Source: Bacillota bacterium (GTDB lineage: Bacteria > Bacillota > Clostridia > Oscillospirales > Acutalibacteraceae). From it: a stretch of 46,956 bases of DNA. Of the stretch, positions 15,018-24,259 are shown piece by piece. A program made the translations under genes and the position numbers. The notes beneath the pieces are model-generated. The model was not told the origin of the DNA. It made no database searches and was given only the letters and a program-made list of their open reading frames with translations. How positions within the stretch are numbered: position 1 is the stretch's first letter; each line of letters begins with the position of its first letter. Location of the stretch: NCBI GenBank assembly GCA_023416955.1, contig JAEZGM010000030.1:1-46956 (forward strand), in the 5' to 3' direction.

Positions 15018-16843
15018 TGGGATATGACGAACAGGAATACAGTAAATCTTTTGACCTGAAAATATGGAAGAACATTTTCCCCTATATAAAACCTTACCGC
15101 CGTACTCTGCTGATGATTTTGCTGCTGAACTTATTCTGCGCCGCACTGGACATTCTGCTGCCGCTGTTCCAGCGGTACGCCATCGACCATTTTATAGAAG
15201 CGCGCACGACAAACGGGCTCGTATTTTTCGCGCTGGCATACGCGCTTGTGATTACCGCGCAGACGCTGAGCGTCATTCTGTTCACGCGCGGCTCCATGCG
15301 CACGGAAATGAATTTGGCCCGCGATATGAAACGTTCCTGTTTTGTACATTTGCAGACCCTGTCTTTTTCCTATTATAACGTAACCCCGGTGGGATACATT
15401 CTGACCCGCGTCATGAGCGATACCGGGCGGATTTCCAGTCTGGTTGCATGGAACCTTTTCGACATCATATGGTCGTCCACCTATGTGCTCGGCGTATTCG
15501 TTGCCATGCTGATACTGAACCCCCAACTAGCGGTCGCGGTGATTCTTGTCGTACCCGCCATTGCGCTGCTGACTTATTACTTTCAAAACCGCATTTTACA
15601 TTGGAACCGCAAAATCAGAAAAATCAACTCCCGTATTACCAGCTCCTACAACGAGGGCATTATGGGCGCGAAAACCTCCAAGACTTTGGTGATTGAAGAA
15701 AACAACCATCATGACTTTACCGAAGTGTCTCAGGAAATGCGGGTATCCTCCATAAGGGCCTCGCGGCTGAGCGCCGTGTACATTTCGCTGGTATTGCTGA
15801 TGAGCTCCATCGCCACCGCGCTCGTGCTCGCGCGGGGCGGCAGTATGGTACTGGAGCACGCGATGCTGCTCGGAACGCTGTCCGCGTTCACATCCTATGC
15901 AGTCGGCATTTTTGAGCCGATTCAGCAGCTTGCGCGCAACTTTTCGGAAGTGATTTCCGTTCAGACAAATATTGAACGTGTCGTAAGCCTGCTTGACAAA
16001 GAGCCGGATATTGTGGATTCCCCCGAAGTCACCGAAAAGTACGGCGACTCGTTCCACCCGAAAACGGAAAACTGGGAGCCAATTCAAGGCGACATTGAGT
16101 TTCGCGATGTAAGCTTCCGCTATCCTGACGGAAACGAGGAAGTGCTCAGTCACTTCAGCCTGAAAATTCCCGCCGGCACGACCGTCGCGATTGTAGGCGA
16201 AACAGGCGCCGGAAAAAGCACGCTGGTGAACCTTGCCTGCCGCTTTTTTGAACCCACCGCGGGTCAAATTCTGATTGACGGGCGCGATTACCGGGAGCGC
16301 AGCCAGCTTTGGCTGCACAGCAACATCGGATATGTGCTGCAGAACCCGCATCTTTTTTCGGGAACCGTGATGGAAAATATCCGTTACGGAAAACTGACCG
16401 CAGCCGATGAAGAAGTGAAGCGCGCCGCCGAAGCAGTCAGCGCTGATACCGTTGTGGAGAAGCTTGAAAACGGCTATGAAAGCAATGTGGGCGAAGGCGG
16501 CGACCGCCTTTCCACCGGCGAAAAGCAGTTGATCTCGTTCGCGCGCGCCGTACTTGCTGACCCGCGCATCTTTATTCTGGACGAAGCGACCTCCTCTATT
16601 GATACCCAAACCGAACAGCTGATTCAGGCGGCAATTTCGCATCTGCTGAAAGACCGCACTTCATTTTTGATTGCGCATCGGCTGTCCACCATCCGCCACG
16701 CGGATTTGATTCTGGTGGTGAAGGACGGAAAAATTGTGGAACAGGGTAAGCACGAAGACCTGCTGCGCCGGCACGGTTATTACCACGCGCTCTATAGCCG
16801 CCAATTTGCGGAGGAATCCGCAATGCATCTGCTGGAAGCGTAA
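15017..16843 (+). CDS. Heterodimeric ABC exporter subunit, catalytic site (BmrD-like)
   Basis: The 608-residue partner half-transporter. Six membrane segments are followed by Walker A GETGAGKST near residue 394 and Walker B IFILDEATSSID near residue 518, with the catalytic Glu intact. Its signature motif is LSTGEKQ rather than LSGGQ. That altered signature faces the Walker motifs of the first subunit, so both changes fall in the same ATP site. This is the hallmark of BmrCD/LmrCD-type heterodimers. AGGAGG precedes the ATG. A terminator-like hairpin inside the repeat at 16865 ends the transcript. Confidence 0.93.
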   Translation: MGYDEQEYSKSFDLKIWKNIFPYIKPYRRTLLMILLLNLFCAALDILLPLFQRYAIDHFIEARTTNGLVFFALAYALVITAQTLSVILFTRGSMRTEMNLARDMKRSCFVHLQTLSFSYYNVTPVGYILTRVMSDTGRISSLVAWNLFDIIWSSTYVLGVFVAMLILNPQLAVAVILVVPAIALLTYYFQNRILHWNRKIRKINSRITSSYNEGIMGAKTSKTLVIEENNHHDFTEVSQEMRVSSIRASRLSAVYISLVLLMSSIATALVLARGGSMVLEHAMLLGTLSAFTSYAVGIFEPIQQLARNFSEVISVQTNIERVVSLLDKEPDIVDSPEVTEKYGDSFHPKTENWEPIQGDIEFRDVSFRYPDGNEEVLSHFSLKIPAGTTVAIVGETGAGKSTLVNLACRFFEPTAGQILIDGRDYRERSQLWLHSNIGYVLQNPHLFSGTVMENIRYGKLTAADEEVKRAAEAVSADTVVEKLENGYESNVGEGGDRLSTGEKQLISFARAVLADPRIFILDEATSSIDTQTEQLIQAAISHLLKDRTSFLIAHRLSTIRHADLILVVKDGKIVEQGKHEDLLRRHGYYHALYSRQFAEESAMHLLEA

Positions 16844-16864
16844 GTTACAAAACGGCAGAAGAAG

Positions 16865-16994
16865 ATGTTGCACAATGAATGACTATTCCAGCCAACCCAG
16901 AAAAATTGCTTGTGGGACTAATGATGACCCACAAGCAATTTTTTCGTGAAGGGGGTGTTGCCAAATGAATTTTCATTCATTTGGCAACACCCCC
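16865..16994. repeat. Dispersed two-hairpin intergenic repeat, copy A
   Basis: The left part contains AAAAATTGCTTGTGGG (16901-16916) paired perfectly with 16928-16943 around an 11-base loop, and continues into T residues; it can terminate the exporter transcript. The right part is a 19-bp perfect stem, 16951-16969 with 16976-16994, beginning GGGGGTGTTGCC. A second copy is at 31522-31657: shared stretches include GTTGCACAATGAAT, CTAATGATGACCCACAAGCAA and the two-hairpin order. The hairpin at 37582 resembles the right part only. Confidence 0.85.
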
Positions 16995-17032
16995 TTTTCA
17001 CAGTTCCATACGGATTTCCGAAAGCAGGCAGG

Positions 17033-17356
17033 CTATTTTTTATCGGAATCCTCTCCGCTCCATCTCCATATGCTGTGCTTTAAATCGACATTTCCGTTTT
17101 CCCTGAAACAGACGCCCTCACTTGCTAAAAGCATACGCTGCTCCGCCCAGCCGGGGACGAGCCTTCCCGCGCCGTTCACCACTCTATGGCAGGGAAGTTT
17201 GGGGCTTTCCGGTGAAAGACGCAGTGCACGGCCGACCCGCCTTGCGTTTTGCGGCACGCCCATCATCAGTGCAATCTGTCCATAGGTTGTCACTTTGCCG
17301 TAAGGGATCATCGAAACAATACGGTAAACACGGTTGTAAAACTCCTGACTGTCCAT
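17033..17356 (-). CDS. MGMT-family DNA-binding protein
   Basis: A 107-residue protein with only the C-terminal domain of O6-alkylguanine-DNA alkyltransferase. IPYGKVTTYGQIA near residue 18 and the DNA-binding helix-turn-helix ARRVGRAL precede the active-site motif PCHRVV near residues 55-60. The cysteine is present, unlike in alkyltransferase-like (ATL) proteins, where it is replaced by Trp, so it could be an active repair enzyme. Stand-alone short members are common and poorly characterised. It ends close to the hairpin repeat at 16994 and is followed upstream by the GDPD gene (48-base gap, same strand). Confidence 0.88.
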   Translation of the reverse strand: MDSQEFYNRVYRIVSMIPYGKVTTYGQIALMMGVPQNARRVGRALRLSPESPKLPCHRVVNGAGRLVPGWAEQRMLLASEGVCFRENGNVDLKHSIWRWSGEDSDKK

Positions 17357-17404
17357 TTCTTCTCCGATATCTGTAAATTTTACCTGCTCACCGCAGCCGT
17401 TCGA

Positions 17405-18223
17405 TTACTTTGGATTATAGTGCTCGAAAATCAGCATGCCTCCGTTTTTTTGCACTTCCTCCCCCTGTTTTCTGTCGTTCACCGTCCAGGCAAATTCCTG
17501 CACCCCGTACAGACTTTTGCAAAGACGGAAGCTTACATTGCGGCGGTCATTCACACAGTACGCAATAAAATCGGGACGGGAAAGAAAGTTCAGCAGAAGG
17601 TTTCCCGCTACAAACGCCGCCAGCGGATTGGCTGCTTTTCCATAACCTGCCGGCCTCATGGCAAGCTGCCCTCGCACCACCGAGGGGCGATGCTTTTTAA
17701 ACCACAGTACCGCGCGTGGGTCAAAGGACTCAATGCAATACGCACCATCGTATCCCCCGAGCTCCTTGCAGAGCCGTTCGCATAGAGCGGTACAGTTTCC
17801 CTTGTACACTTTCAATTCAATGATCATCGGTATTTTTCCGTCAATGACCCTTAGTACGTCCTGAAAAAGCGGAATTGTATTTTCCGTGCCCGCCAGCTTG
17901 TAATTTCGCAATTCACCGCTGTTTAAATCCGCAAGATTACCATTTGCGCCGCACATGCGCTGCAAATCGTCATCGTGCAGAACCGCCAGCTTTCCGTCCT
18001 TTGTCAGGTGAACGTCCAGTTCCACCCCAAAGCCGCGCTGTACGGCAAGGGCAAAACCCGGAAGCGAATTTTCGGGAACGGACTGGTCTTTGCTGTAAAG
18101 CCCCCGATGCGCGTAAAACCAGCCTTCCAGCGGAGCGAAATCCGGCTTATCCGTAACGCGCGGCATAATTGCCAGCGCCCAAAGTACGAAAAGAACGGCA
18201 AGTATTATGATAAAAGTCCACAT
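17405..18223 (-). CDS. Glycerophosphodiester phosphodiesterase with N-terminal membrane anchor
   Basis: A 272-residue GDPD-family enzyme that splits glycerophosphodiesters into glycerol-3-phosphate and an alcohol. The catalytic region reads YAHRGLYS, then ENSLPGF and ELDVHLTKDG (about residues 38-82), with HDDDLQRM behind. Residues 3-20 form one hydrophobic segment, so the catalytic domain probably sits outside the membrane, where it could use lipid-derived substrates or teichoic acid fragments. GAGGA precedes the ATG. The start lies six bases after the stop of the MFS gene, so the two are one operon, which suggests linked hydrolysis and uptake or export. Confidence 0.9.
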   Translation of the reverse strand: MWTFIIILAVLFVLWALAIMPRVTDKPDFAPLEGWFYAHRGLYSKDQSVPENSLPGFALAVQRGFGVELDVHLTKDGKLAVLHDDDLQRMCGANGNLADLNSGELRNYKLAGTENTIPLFQDVLRVIDGKIPMIIELKVYKGNCTALCERLCKELGGYDGAYCIESFDPRAVLWFKKHRPSVVRGQLAMRPAGYGKAANPLAAFVAGNLLLNFLSRPDFIAYCVNDRRNVSFRLCKSLYGVQEFAWTVNDRKQGEEVQKNGGMLIFEHYNPK

Positions 18224-18228
18224 GATTA

Positions 18229-19509
18229 TCAGTCCTCAACATCAAACGCTTCCAGCTTGCTTGCGGGAGAAATCGGCTTACTGTCGCCGTGCTTCACAAA
18301 GAGCATTGTGACAAAGGATAAACCGACGAAAAACGCAGCGTATGGGAATAACGTGTAGTAACCGACATGCTCCAGCAGCAAACCGGACAAAATCGGCGTC
18401 ACTATCTGTGCCGCCATGGAAAAGCTGTAATAAAATCCGGTGAATTTGCCGACGTCCGACCCACGGCTCATTTCCACCACCATCGGGTACGAATTCACAT
18501 TGATTGCCGCCCACGAAACTCCGACAACCGCGAACAGAACATTAATCAGCGGTGTGTAAGCGCGAAAAAACGCGCCGACTGTAAAGGAAAGCGCCAGACA
18601 CAGCGCGCCGATTAAAATCGTCTTTTTCCTGCCGATTTTCGTAGCAAGAGAACCGACCGGTATGTAGGAAACAATGGCGGCAACGGTCGCGACCATCAGG
18701 CAGCTCGCAAATCCGCCGCCCTCAAGCCCCCAGTAATTCTGGGCGTACTTGGAAAACGCGGTCGTCACGGCGTTATACCCCATAAACCAAAGCGCGACGG
18801 AAACTAAAATCAGAATCAGGCTGCGCTTTACAGCCGGTTCCATTGGAGCAGGCTTGGCACCCCGTTCCGCGGGCGGCGCTTCCTCCTCCGGGTACTGTTC
18901 AGCCGCTTCTTTGGCGGCGGCACGCTCCTTGATGTTCAGAACGAGTACTACGACTGATACGAGCATAACCGCGGCGACCGCCGCGAACAGCGGGAAGTAA
19001 TTCGGCCTACCCGCTTTGGGCACAAGTACAGAAATCAGCAGAAGGGTAATCATACCGCCGACAGCGCCCATCAGGTTAATGACTGCGTTTGCTTTCGAGC
19101 GAAGCGGTTTCGGCGTAACATCCGGCATCAGTGCCACCGCAGGGGAACGATAGGTGCTCATGGCGAGCAGAACAAGCAGCAGGCTCGCAATGAACAGGCC
19201 CAGAATCTGAATATTGTCGCTGAGTGGAATCAGCAGCATAAAAATAACCGCCAGAGCCGTACCGCACACAATAAAGGGGACCCTTCGCCCGAAGCGCGTG
19301 TCCACTTTATCGGAAATAGTGCCGAACAGCGGCAAAAGGAAGAGCGCGAGCACGTTGTCAAGCGCCATCACCGCACCGGACGCCGTATCGCCGACATGAA
19401 ACGTATTTTTCAAAATCAGCGGAATAATGCCGTCATACAGCTGCCAAAAGGCACAGATTGACAGAAAGGCAAGACCGACAAAAATCGTTTTCTTCGCGTT
19501 AAGCTTCAT
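18229..19509 (-). CDS. MFS transporter
   Basis: A 426-residue major facilitator protein with about 12 membrane segments. The loop between segments 2 and 3 has GTISDKVDTRFGRRVPFI, a motif-A variant typical of the sugar-cation symporter (GPH/SLC45-like) branch; the loop between the halves (about residues 195-230) is charged. Substrates cannot be inferred. The ATG at 19509 follows GGTGAT; an upstream in-frame start at 19527 is less likely. It is co-transcribed with the GDPD gene. The 262 bases between this gene and the hydrolase at 19772 are AT-rich and show nothing identifiable. Confidence 0.87.
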   Translation of the reverse strand: MKLNAKKTIFVGLAFLSICAFWQLYDGIIPLILKNTFHVGDTASGAVMALDNVLALFLLPLFGTISDKVDTRFGRRVPFIVCGTALAVIFMLLIPLSDNIQILGLFIASLLLVLLAMSTYRSPAVALMPDVTPKPLRSKANAVINLMGAVGGMITLLLISVLVPKAGRPNYFPLFAAVAAVMLVSVVVLVLNIKERAAAKEAAEQYPEEEAPPAERGAKPAPMEPAVKRSLILILVSVALWFMGYNAVTTAFSKYAQNYWGLEGGGFASCLMVATVAAIVSYIPVGSLATKIGRKKTILIGALCLALSFTVGAFFRAYTPLINVLFAVVGVSWAAINVNSYPMVVEMSRGSDVGKFTGFYYSFSMAAQIVTPILSGLLLEHVGYYTLFPYAAFFVGLSFVTMLFVKHGDSKPISPASKLEAFDVED

Positions 19510-19771
19510 ACTATCACCATTTCCCAAGCCTCATGGCCTGAAATTCACGTCGGCCGCAAAGCCGCAACCGCGCTTTATTTCATGGTAACATAATCCGATT
19601 TTCCACACAATACAAAATTCCGATATGTAAAAATTTAATCTGATTCTAACAATTAAATAATAATCCTACCAAACATTTTCCGCCTTCCTGCTTCTTTAGG
19701 AGTAATGCGAAAAGCGCGAAATCACTCAAGTAATGCAAGCTGCCGCATATGTACGATGACAATTCGTCTTG

Positions 19772-20725
19772 CTAAACCGCAGCTTTTCTTTCCACGCACA
19801 AAGGCTCCAGATAATCCAGAATATCCTTGTAAACCTCATCCTTGTTTATTTCCGTCAAAATCGCGTGACGCGCCTGCGGATAGAGAATCGCTCTTACACG
19901 GTGCCCTGTTTTTTTCAGCTTCTCCTCAACCTGCCGGATTCCCTTCCCGAAATTTCCGACCGGGTCCTGATCGCCGGAAAGAATCAAGATTGGAAGATCG
20001 GGCACGGATTCAAACCATTGATCGGAATTAATTTCCTCTTGAAGCAGAATAATATCCCGATAGGCTGAAACGGTAAGATCAAACCCACACAGCGGGTCGT
20101 TTGTGTAAATATCCACCTGCTCAACATCGCGGGATACCCAGTCATTGGGCGTTCGTGCGGGATCAAAGGCCCGGTTGAATTTCTGCGTGGAAAGCTTCGC
20201 AAACAACAGGTCGTGCCCTTTCGCACCCTTACGTTTTGTCAGTACACGCGCAAGCAGCTTTTCTGCCGCATAGACCGCCTTTCCGTCACTGCCGCAAGTT
20301 CCTATGTAAATAACGCCGTCCAACTCGCTGCCGAACTGCGCCGTATAACTGCGCGCCAAAAATGAACCCATACTGTGACCCAGTAAAAAATACGGAACAT
20401 CGGGGTACTCTTTGCGAAGGAACCCGTAAAGCTCATGCATATCCCGCACAAGATTCTGGCAGCCACCTTCCCCAAAATAGCCGTAGTCGCCATTGGCCGC
20501 AACGGACTGCCCGTGGCCGAGATGGTCGTTCGCCGCGGCTACATAGCCGTTCTGCGCAAGGCATTTCATAAATTCGGAGTACAGAAGACTGTGCTCCGCC
20601 ATTCCATGCGCAATTTGCACCACGCCCCTGATGGCGCTCCGGTCAGCCGGCTGCGCAATCCGCACGAAGATTTTTTCATTTTCAAGGCAGGAGTCAAACA
20701 ATAATTCGCTTTGCAGAATATTCAT
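19772..20725 (-). CDS. Alpha/beta hydrolase, lysophospholipase-like
   Basis: A 317-residue alpha/beta hydrolase of the serine aminopeptidase/monoacylglycerol lipase type (Hydrolase_4). The nucleophile serine is in LLGHSMGSFLARS near residue 118, the acid in LILSGDQDPVG near residue 247 and the histidine in ARHAILTE near residue 288. HGMAEHS after strand three is the oxyanion-hole region. Lysophospholipids or monoacylglycerols are the likely substrates. AAAGGA nine bases before ATG 20725 supports this start; the frame extends upstream to 20785 with no binding site. It has no signal peptide. Confidence 0.87.
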   Translation of the reverse strand: MNILQSELLFDSCLENEKIFVRIAQPADRSAIRGVVQIAHGMAEHSLLYSEFMKCLAQNGYVAAANDHLGHGQSVAANGDYGYFGEGGCQNLVRDMHELYGFLRKEYPDVPYFLLGHSMGSFLARSYTAQFGSELDGVIYIGTCGSDGKAVYAAEKLLARVLTKRKGAKGHDLLFAKLSTQKFNRAFDPARTPNDWVSRDVEQVDIYTNDPLCGFDLTVSAYRDIILLQEEINSDQWFESVPDLPILILSGDQDPVGNFGKGIRQVEEKLKKTGHRVRAILYPQARHAILTEINKDEVYKDILDYLEPLCVERKAAV

Positions 20726-20874
20726 TTGGTACCATCCTTTCCGCTGTTTCAGGATAACTCCATTATAGCGTAAAAGGAACAACAATTATAGTGAAACATT
20801 CCTTGTTTTCAAGTAATCACACGGTAAATTTTATATAATTTTTCAAAAGCTTCCTTGTGTAATAAACTATAAGG

Positions 20875-21561
20875 TCAAACAACAATGTGATAAATTACGA
20901 GATAGTGAAAAATTGAACCGCCAAGAACAAAAAGATGCCAGACGGAGTGCATATACCGATGACGTTTTCCCAAGCCGTAAATGACAGCTCCGACCGTATA
21001 CAGAATACCGCCGGCAATCAAGAAGCCAATGGAAGCCGAATCCATATTCGCGAGCAGCGACTGAAAGAAGAAAACGACCGTCCAGCCAAGTGCAATGTAG
21101 CAAACCATGGAAAACCTACGGAAGCGATGTAAATCGACCGCGTTGAGCACAATACCAAGCGCGGCAACCCCCCAGACGATTCCAAACAGAATCCATCCGG
21201 TTACTCCGCGAAAACAAAGAAGCGCAATTGGGGTGTAGGTACCCGCAATCAGCAGGAAGATAGTACAGTGATCCAGTATTTGAAATACTTTTTTCCCCTT
21301 GGTAACCCCCAGCGCGTGGTACAGCGTGGAAACGAGATAGAGCAGAATCATCGCCGTGCCATAAACTGCCGAACTGGCCACAGTTAACGTATCATGACGG
21401 CCTTGAATGAGGAGAACCATCGTTCCTACGATGGCGAGCGCTGTACCCGCTCCATGCGTAATCGCGTTCATTACCTCTTCCGCAAGTGTGTATGACGGCA
21501 GAGAGAGTTCTTTTCTGCGCCTTGCCCGCCGCTCAACTTTATTTTCAATGCAGTTTTCCAT
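20875..21561 (-). CDS. PAQR/hemolysin III family membrane protein
   Basis: A 228-residue seven-segment membrane protein of the hemolysin III (YqfA/TrhA) family, distantly related to adiponectin receptors. Family marks are EVMNAITHGAGTALAIVG near residue 27, LYHALG near residue 85, DHCTIFLLIAGTYTPIAL near residue 100 and HLFVLGGSIFHYLVIYHI near the C-terminus. The conserved His and Asp residues probably bind zinc. E. coli TrhA affects membrane fluidity; hemolysis is not established for this group. A GAGGTGATAGT site precedes the ATG. The gene stands alone, with its own promoter. Confidence 0.93.
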   Translation of the reverse strand: MENCIENKVERRARRRKELSLPSYTLAEEVMNAITHGAGTALAIVGTMVLLIQGRHDTLTVASSAVYGTAMILLYLVSTLYHALGVTKGKKVFQILDHCTIFLLIAGTYTPIALLCFRGVTGWILFGIVWGVAALGIVLNAVDLHRFRRFSMVCYIALGWTVVFFFQSLLANMDSASIGFLIAGGILYTVGAVIYGLGKRHRYMHSVWHLFVLGGSIFHYLVIYHIVV

Positions 21562-21613
21562 ACTATCACCTCATATAATACAAATGTTAATGTAATATTT
21601 AATACTAGATGAT

Positions 21614-21642
21614 AGTTTATACTGTATAGATCAATTTGTCAA
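21614..21642 (-). promoter_or_regulatory. Sigma-A promoter of the PAQR gene
   Basis: On the minus strand TTGACA (21642-21637), 17 bases, then TAAACT (21619-21614). A 15-base spacing to TATAAA is an alternative. TATAC-A-GTATA overlaps this -10 area and could be an operator. Confidence 0.7.
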
Positions 21643-21645
21643 GGC

Positions 21646-22536
21646 TTAATCTACTCCCTCTAATTGGAAAGGTGGAATGAACTTGCTGCTCGCCGCCGAA
21701 CGCTCCTGAACAAAGCCGTCCAAATTCAGGTCAAACAGATGCTGTTGCACCTTCTCGTACTCTCTCTTTGTGATGCGCCGGTTCAGCTCCGGAAAATCGG
21801 CAGCATGACCGCAGGGGATATATTGCGCCATCAAGCTGACCGGAACGCCGTCGGGTAGATTTTCAGCCAGCCAGTCCAGCGCACCGATGGAGTTGCGCGT
21901 ATGCCCCGGCAAAATGAGGTGACGCACAATCGTGCCGCGCGTCATGATACCGTCTTCATCATACTGTGCGGCACCGGTCTGACGAACCATTTCAAGGATT
22001 GCAGCCTTTGCGGTTTGTACATAACTTGCCGCGCCGGAATATGTTTTGGCAAGCGTATCGTCAATGTATTTAAAATCCGGTAAATAAATATCAATGAATC
22101 CCTCAAGCATCTTCAGTGTTTCTACGCTTTCATAACCGCCGGAATTATACACGACCGGAACGGACGGCTTACGCAAGCGCAGCGCCTGCGCGATGGGGAG
22201 CGCAAAATGAGTCGGGTTCACCAAATTAATATTGTGCGCGCCCTGCGCGGCGAGACGGTCAAAAATATCGGCGAGTTCTTCCACCGTGATCACTTTACCG
22301 ACCTCACGCTCAGTGCTGATCTGATAATTCTGGCAAAAGACGCATTGCAGCGAGCAGCCGGTAAAAAACACGGTGCCTGAACCGCGCGTTCCGCTGATGC
22401 AGGGCTCTTCCCAAAAATGAAGCGCCGCCCGGGCGACCGCCGGATTCGCGCCCATTTTACAAAATCCATATCCCTCCGCCTCTTCCCGCAGCGCGCCGCA
22501 ATTGCGCGGGCAAAGCGTACAGTGTTCAATTCTCAT
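21646..22536 (-). CDS. Radical SAM protein, PflX-like
   Basis: A 296-residue radical S-adenosylmethionine protein. The cluster motif CxxxCxxC is in FFTGCSLQCVFCQNYQIS (about residues 60-77), and an N-terminal cysteine pair CTLCPRNCG begins the protein. This matches the PflX/COG1313 group, often named after pyruvate formate-lyase activating enzymes, but the target is unknown and no formate-lyase gene lies here. GGAGG precedes the ATG at 22536, which overlaps the stop of pgeF by four bases (ATGA). This argues for translational coupling with pgeF. Confidence 0.88.
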   Translation of the reverse strand: MRIEHCTLCPRNCGALREEAEGYGFCKMGANPAVARAALHFWEEPCISGTRGSGTVFFTGCSLQCVFCQNYQISTEREVGKVITVEELADIFDRLAAQGAHNINLVNPTHFALPIAQALRLRKPSVPVVYNSGGYESVETLKMLEGFIDIYLPDFKYIDDTLAKTYSGAASYVQTAKAAILEMVRQTGAAQYDEDGIMTRGTIVRHLILPGHTRNSIGALDWLAENLPDGVPVSLMAQYIPCGHAADFPELNRRITKREYEKVQQHLFDLNLDGFVQERSAASSKFIPPFQLEGVD

Positions 22537-23369
22537 TTCATTTCCTCCGCGATACAGATCGTCGCCGCCATGCCGCCGCGTTTCCCTCCGCTTGCCCGGT
22601 GCGAAAAAAGCCAGTCGGCATTGCACTTTGTGCAGAGCTGCGCGCAGGAAATCTGATGCTCGGGCACGCCCGCGTTCATCAGGATTCTGCGGTTCGCTTC
22701 CCACAGGTCAATATGGTACTTCCCCCCGCCGTTTTCCGTAATAAATTCCCGCGGGGAGAGCTCGTCAAGCGCCAGAAAGGCTTCATAAACAGGCGAATCG
22801 ACTTCAAAGCAGCAGGGACCGATAGATGGCCCGATTGCGGCAAAAATATCCGCCGGGCTTGAGCCGAACTCGCGCCGCATGGCATTCACTGTTTCCTGAC
22901 CGATCTTTGCGGCGGTGCCGCGCCAGCCCGCGTGCGCAAGACCAACGGCGCGCTTCACAGGGTCTACAAAGAAAAGCGGTACGCAATCCGCGTAATACGT
23001 TACCAGTGTGACATTCGGTTCATTGGTAATCAATCCGTCCACACTCGGGCGGTCTTTCGGCTTCCAAATGCCGTTCCCCCGGTTTTCTTTTCCCACTCTG
23101 CGGACAAAGGTATGATGATCCTGTGAGGATGCAACCAACGTTTTATCGTCGAAACCAACTGCCGCGCAAAATCGGCGGAAATTTTCACGCACATTTTCAT
23201 CGTCGTCGCCGCGCCCGAAATTCAGGTTCATGGAAGCGTATTCATTCGGACTGACACCGCCCAGCCGGGTGGAAAATGCGTGGCGTACAAACGCAAACCG
23301 TTCCAGCGCGGGAAACGTTAAATAGCTTACCCCCTGCCGCTCATGCAAGGTCATATTTTTACTGTCCAT
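22533..23369 (-). CDS. pgeF: Peptidoglycan editing factor PgeF (laccase-fold)
   Basis: PgeF (YfiH/YlmD) is a copper/zinc laccase-fold protein that in E. coli removes L-serine wrongly placed in the peptidoglycan precursor. The 278 residues show the metal ligands and signatures: FVRHAFSTRLGGVS near residue 23, SQDHHT near residue 79, YADCVPLFFVDPVKRAVGLAHAGWRGTAAK at about residues 122-150, and CTKCNADWLFSHRASGGKRGG near the C-terminus. GGAGG four bases before ATG 23369 sets the start. The gene is coupled to the radical SAM gene. Confidence 0.94.
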   Translation of the reverse strand: MDSKNMTLHERQGVSYLTFPALERFAFVRHAFSTRLGGVSPNEYASMNLNFGRGDDDENVRENFRRFCAAVGFDDKTLVASSQDHHTFVRRVGKENRGNGIWKPKDRPSVDGLITNEPNVTLVTYYADCVPLFFVDPVKRAVGLAHAGWRGTAAKIGQETVNAMRREFGSSPADIFAAIGPSIGPCCFEVDSPVYEAFLALDELSPREFITENGGGKYHIDLWEANRRILMNAGVPEHQISCAQLCTKCNADWLFSHRASGGKRGGMAATICIAEEMK

Positions 23370-23530
23370 GCTTCCTCCATACATATCTATTGTTTCAATC
23401 GTCTGATTTATCATGATATAAATTCTAGCACATGAAAATACAGAAATCAAATTGTGGACCACAGGAAGGGCATAAAAACAGAGCACAAACGAAGTCCGTT
23501 TGCGCTAGCAGCTTGGAATCATATTTATAC

Positions 23531-24073
23531 TTATGACGCGTCAATTTTTTCCCAGCTTGGGTTATCCTCACTCTGCTGAAACAAATCGGCGATTTCATGA
23601 TAAAACGCTTTGGTCTTTTTGGTTCCGAATCGTCCGATTCTGCCGGGGCGAAGCTGCTCTCCCGAATCTGATGTTTGCATGTAGCCATCCTCATATACAA
23701 GATATCTGTATATTCCGGGTTTGCCGCTTGCGTATTTATACTCCAATGAAATCCATATCATATGTCTTTCTTTATAATGAGCTGGACTTGCCGGTGACTC
23801 ATCGAACAGTCTTCTGCTGTATGGATATTGATTCATTAAATTCATCACTTTATTTGTTTCGGCTATAGTCTGTGTCTTAACAGTAATCCCAGTATCCCCA
23901 CCATCTGCACCCGGTGTACTCGTTCTGTATGAAATTGAAATACTTGTTACTCTCCTGTCCTGCATTGCCTTGTCAGCCGTTACCGGTTCCGTAAACCAAA
24001 CCCATGATGCTGTGACTATAGCCAAAATAACTATAACACCGATTATAATTATTTTTTTGCGTTCTAATTTCAA
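23531..24073 (-). CDS. Uncharacterised protein with N-terminal membrane anchor
   Basis: A 180-residue protein not recognised. Residues 5-27 (KKIIIIGVIVILAIVTASWVW) form one membrane segment, so the remainder is likely extracytoplasmic. That part is mixed beta/alpha with ISISYRTSTPGADGG, many Tyr and Arg residues and no cysteine. No lipobox is seen. The start appears to be TTG at 24073, with AAAGGGG upstream. It may be a substrate-binding or surface protein of unknown role. Both flanks on the same strand are also small genes of unknown function. Confidence 0.65.
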   Translation of the reverse strand: MKLERKKIIIIGVIVILAIVTASWVWFTEPVTADKAMQDRRVTSISISYRTSTPGADGGDTGITVKTQTIAETNKVMNLMNQYPYSRRLFDESPASPAHYKERHMIWISLEYKYASGKPGIYRYLVYEDGYMQTSDSGEQLRPGRIGRFGTKKTKAFYHEIADLFQQSEDNPSWEKIDAS

Positions 24074-24125
24074 TTGATACTCATCCCCTTTCAGGTTTGA
24101 CCATCATACATTAGTATGCTAAGCG

Positions 24126-24154
24126 AGCGCCGTATTGCTAAAATATACGGCGCT
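24126..24154. terminator. Hairpin between two unknown genes
   Basis: AGCGCCGTAT (24126-24135) pairs with ATACGGCGCT (24145-24154) around a nine-base loop, followed on the plus strand by TTT. No plus-strand gene ends here, so it may simply end the minus-strand gene at 24260. Confidence 0.5.
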
Positions 24155-24259
24155 TTTGTATAACTCATATAACCACTGAGTCAATTAAATGGTCGCTCAA
24201 TATGGCTGATCTGATTTTTGATTAACTGTTTTACGCGGTGCTTATGTAATAAGCAAACA

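Noticed and set aside
15596..16642. Minus-strand frame of about 350 codons opposite the second ABC subunit
   Set aside because: Antisense shadow of a gene with clear Walker and signature motifs; no start context.
23425..23700. Minus-strand frame overlapping the end of the gene at 23531
   Set aside because: No ribosome-binding site, Cys/Phe-rich composition, and it overlaps a better supported gene in another frame.
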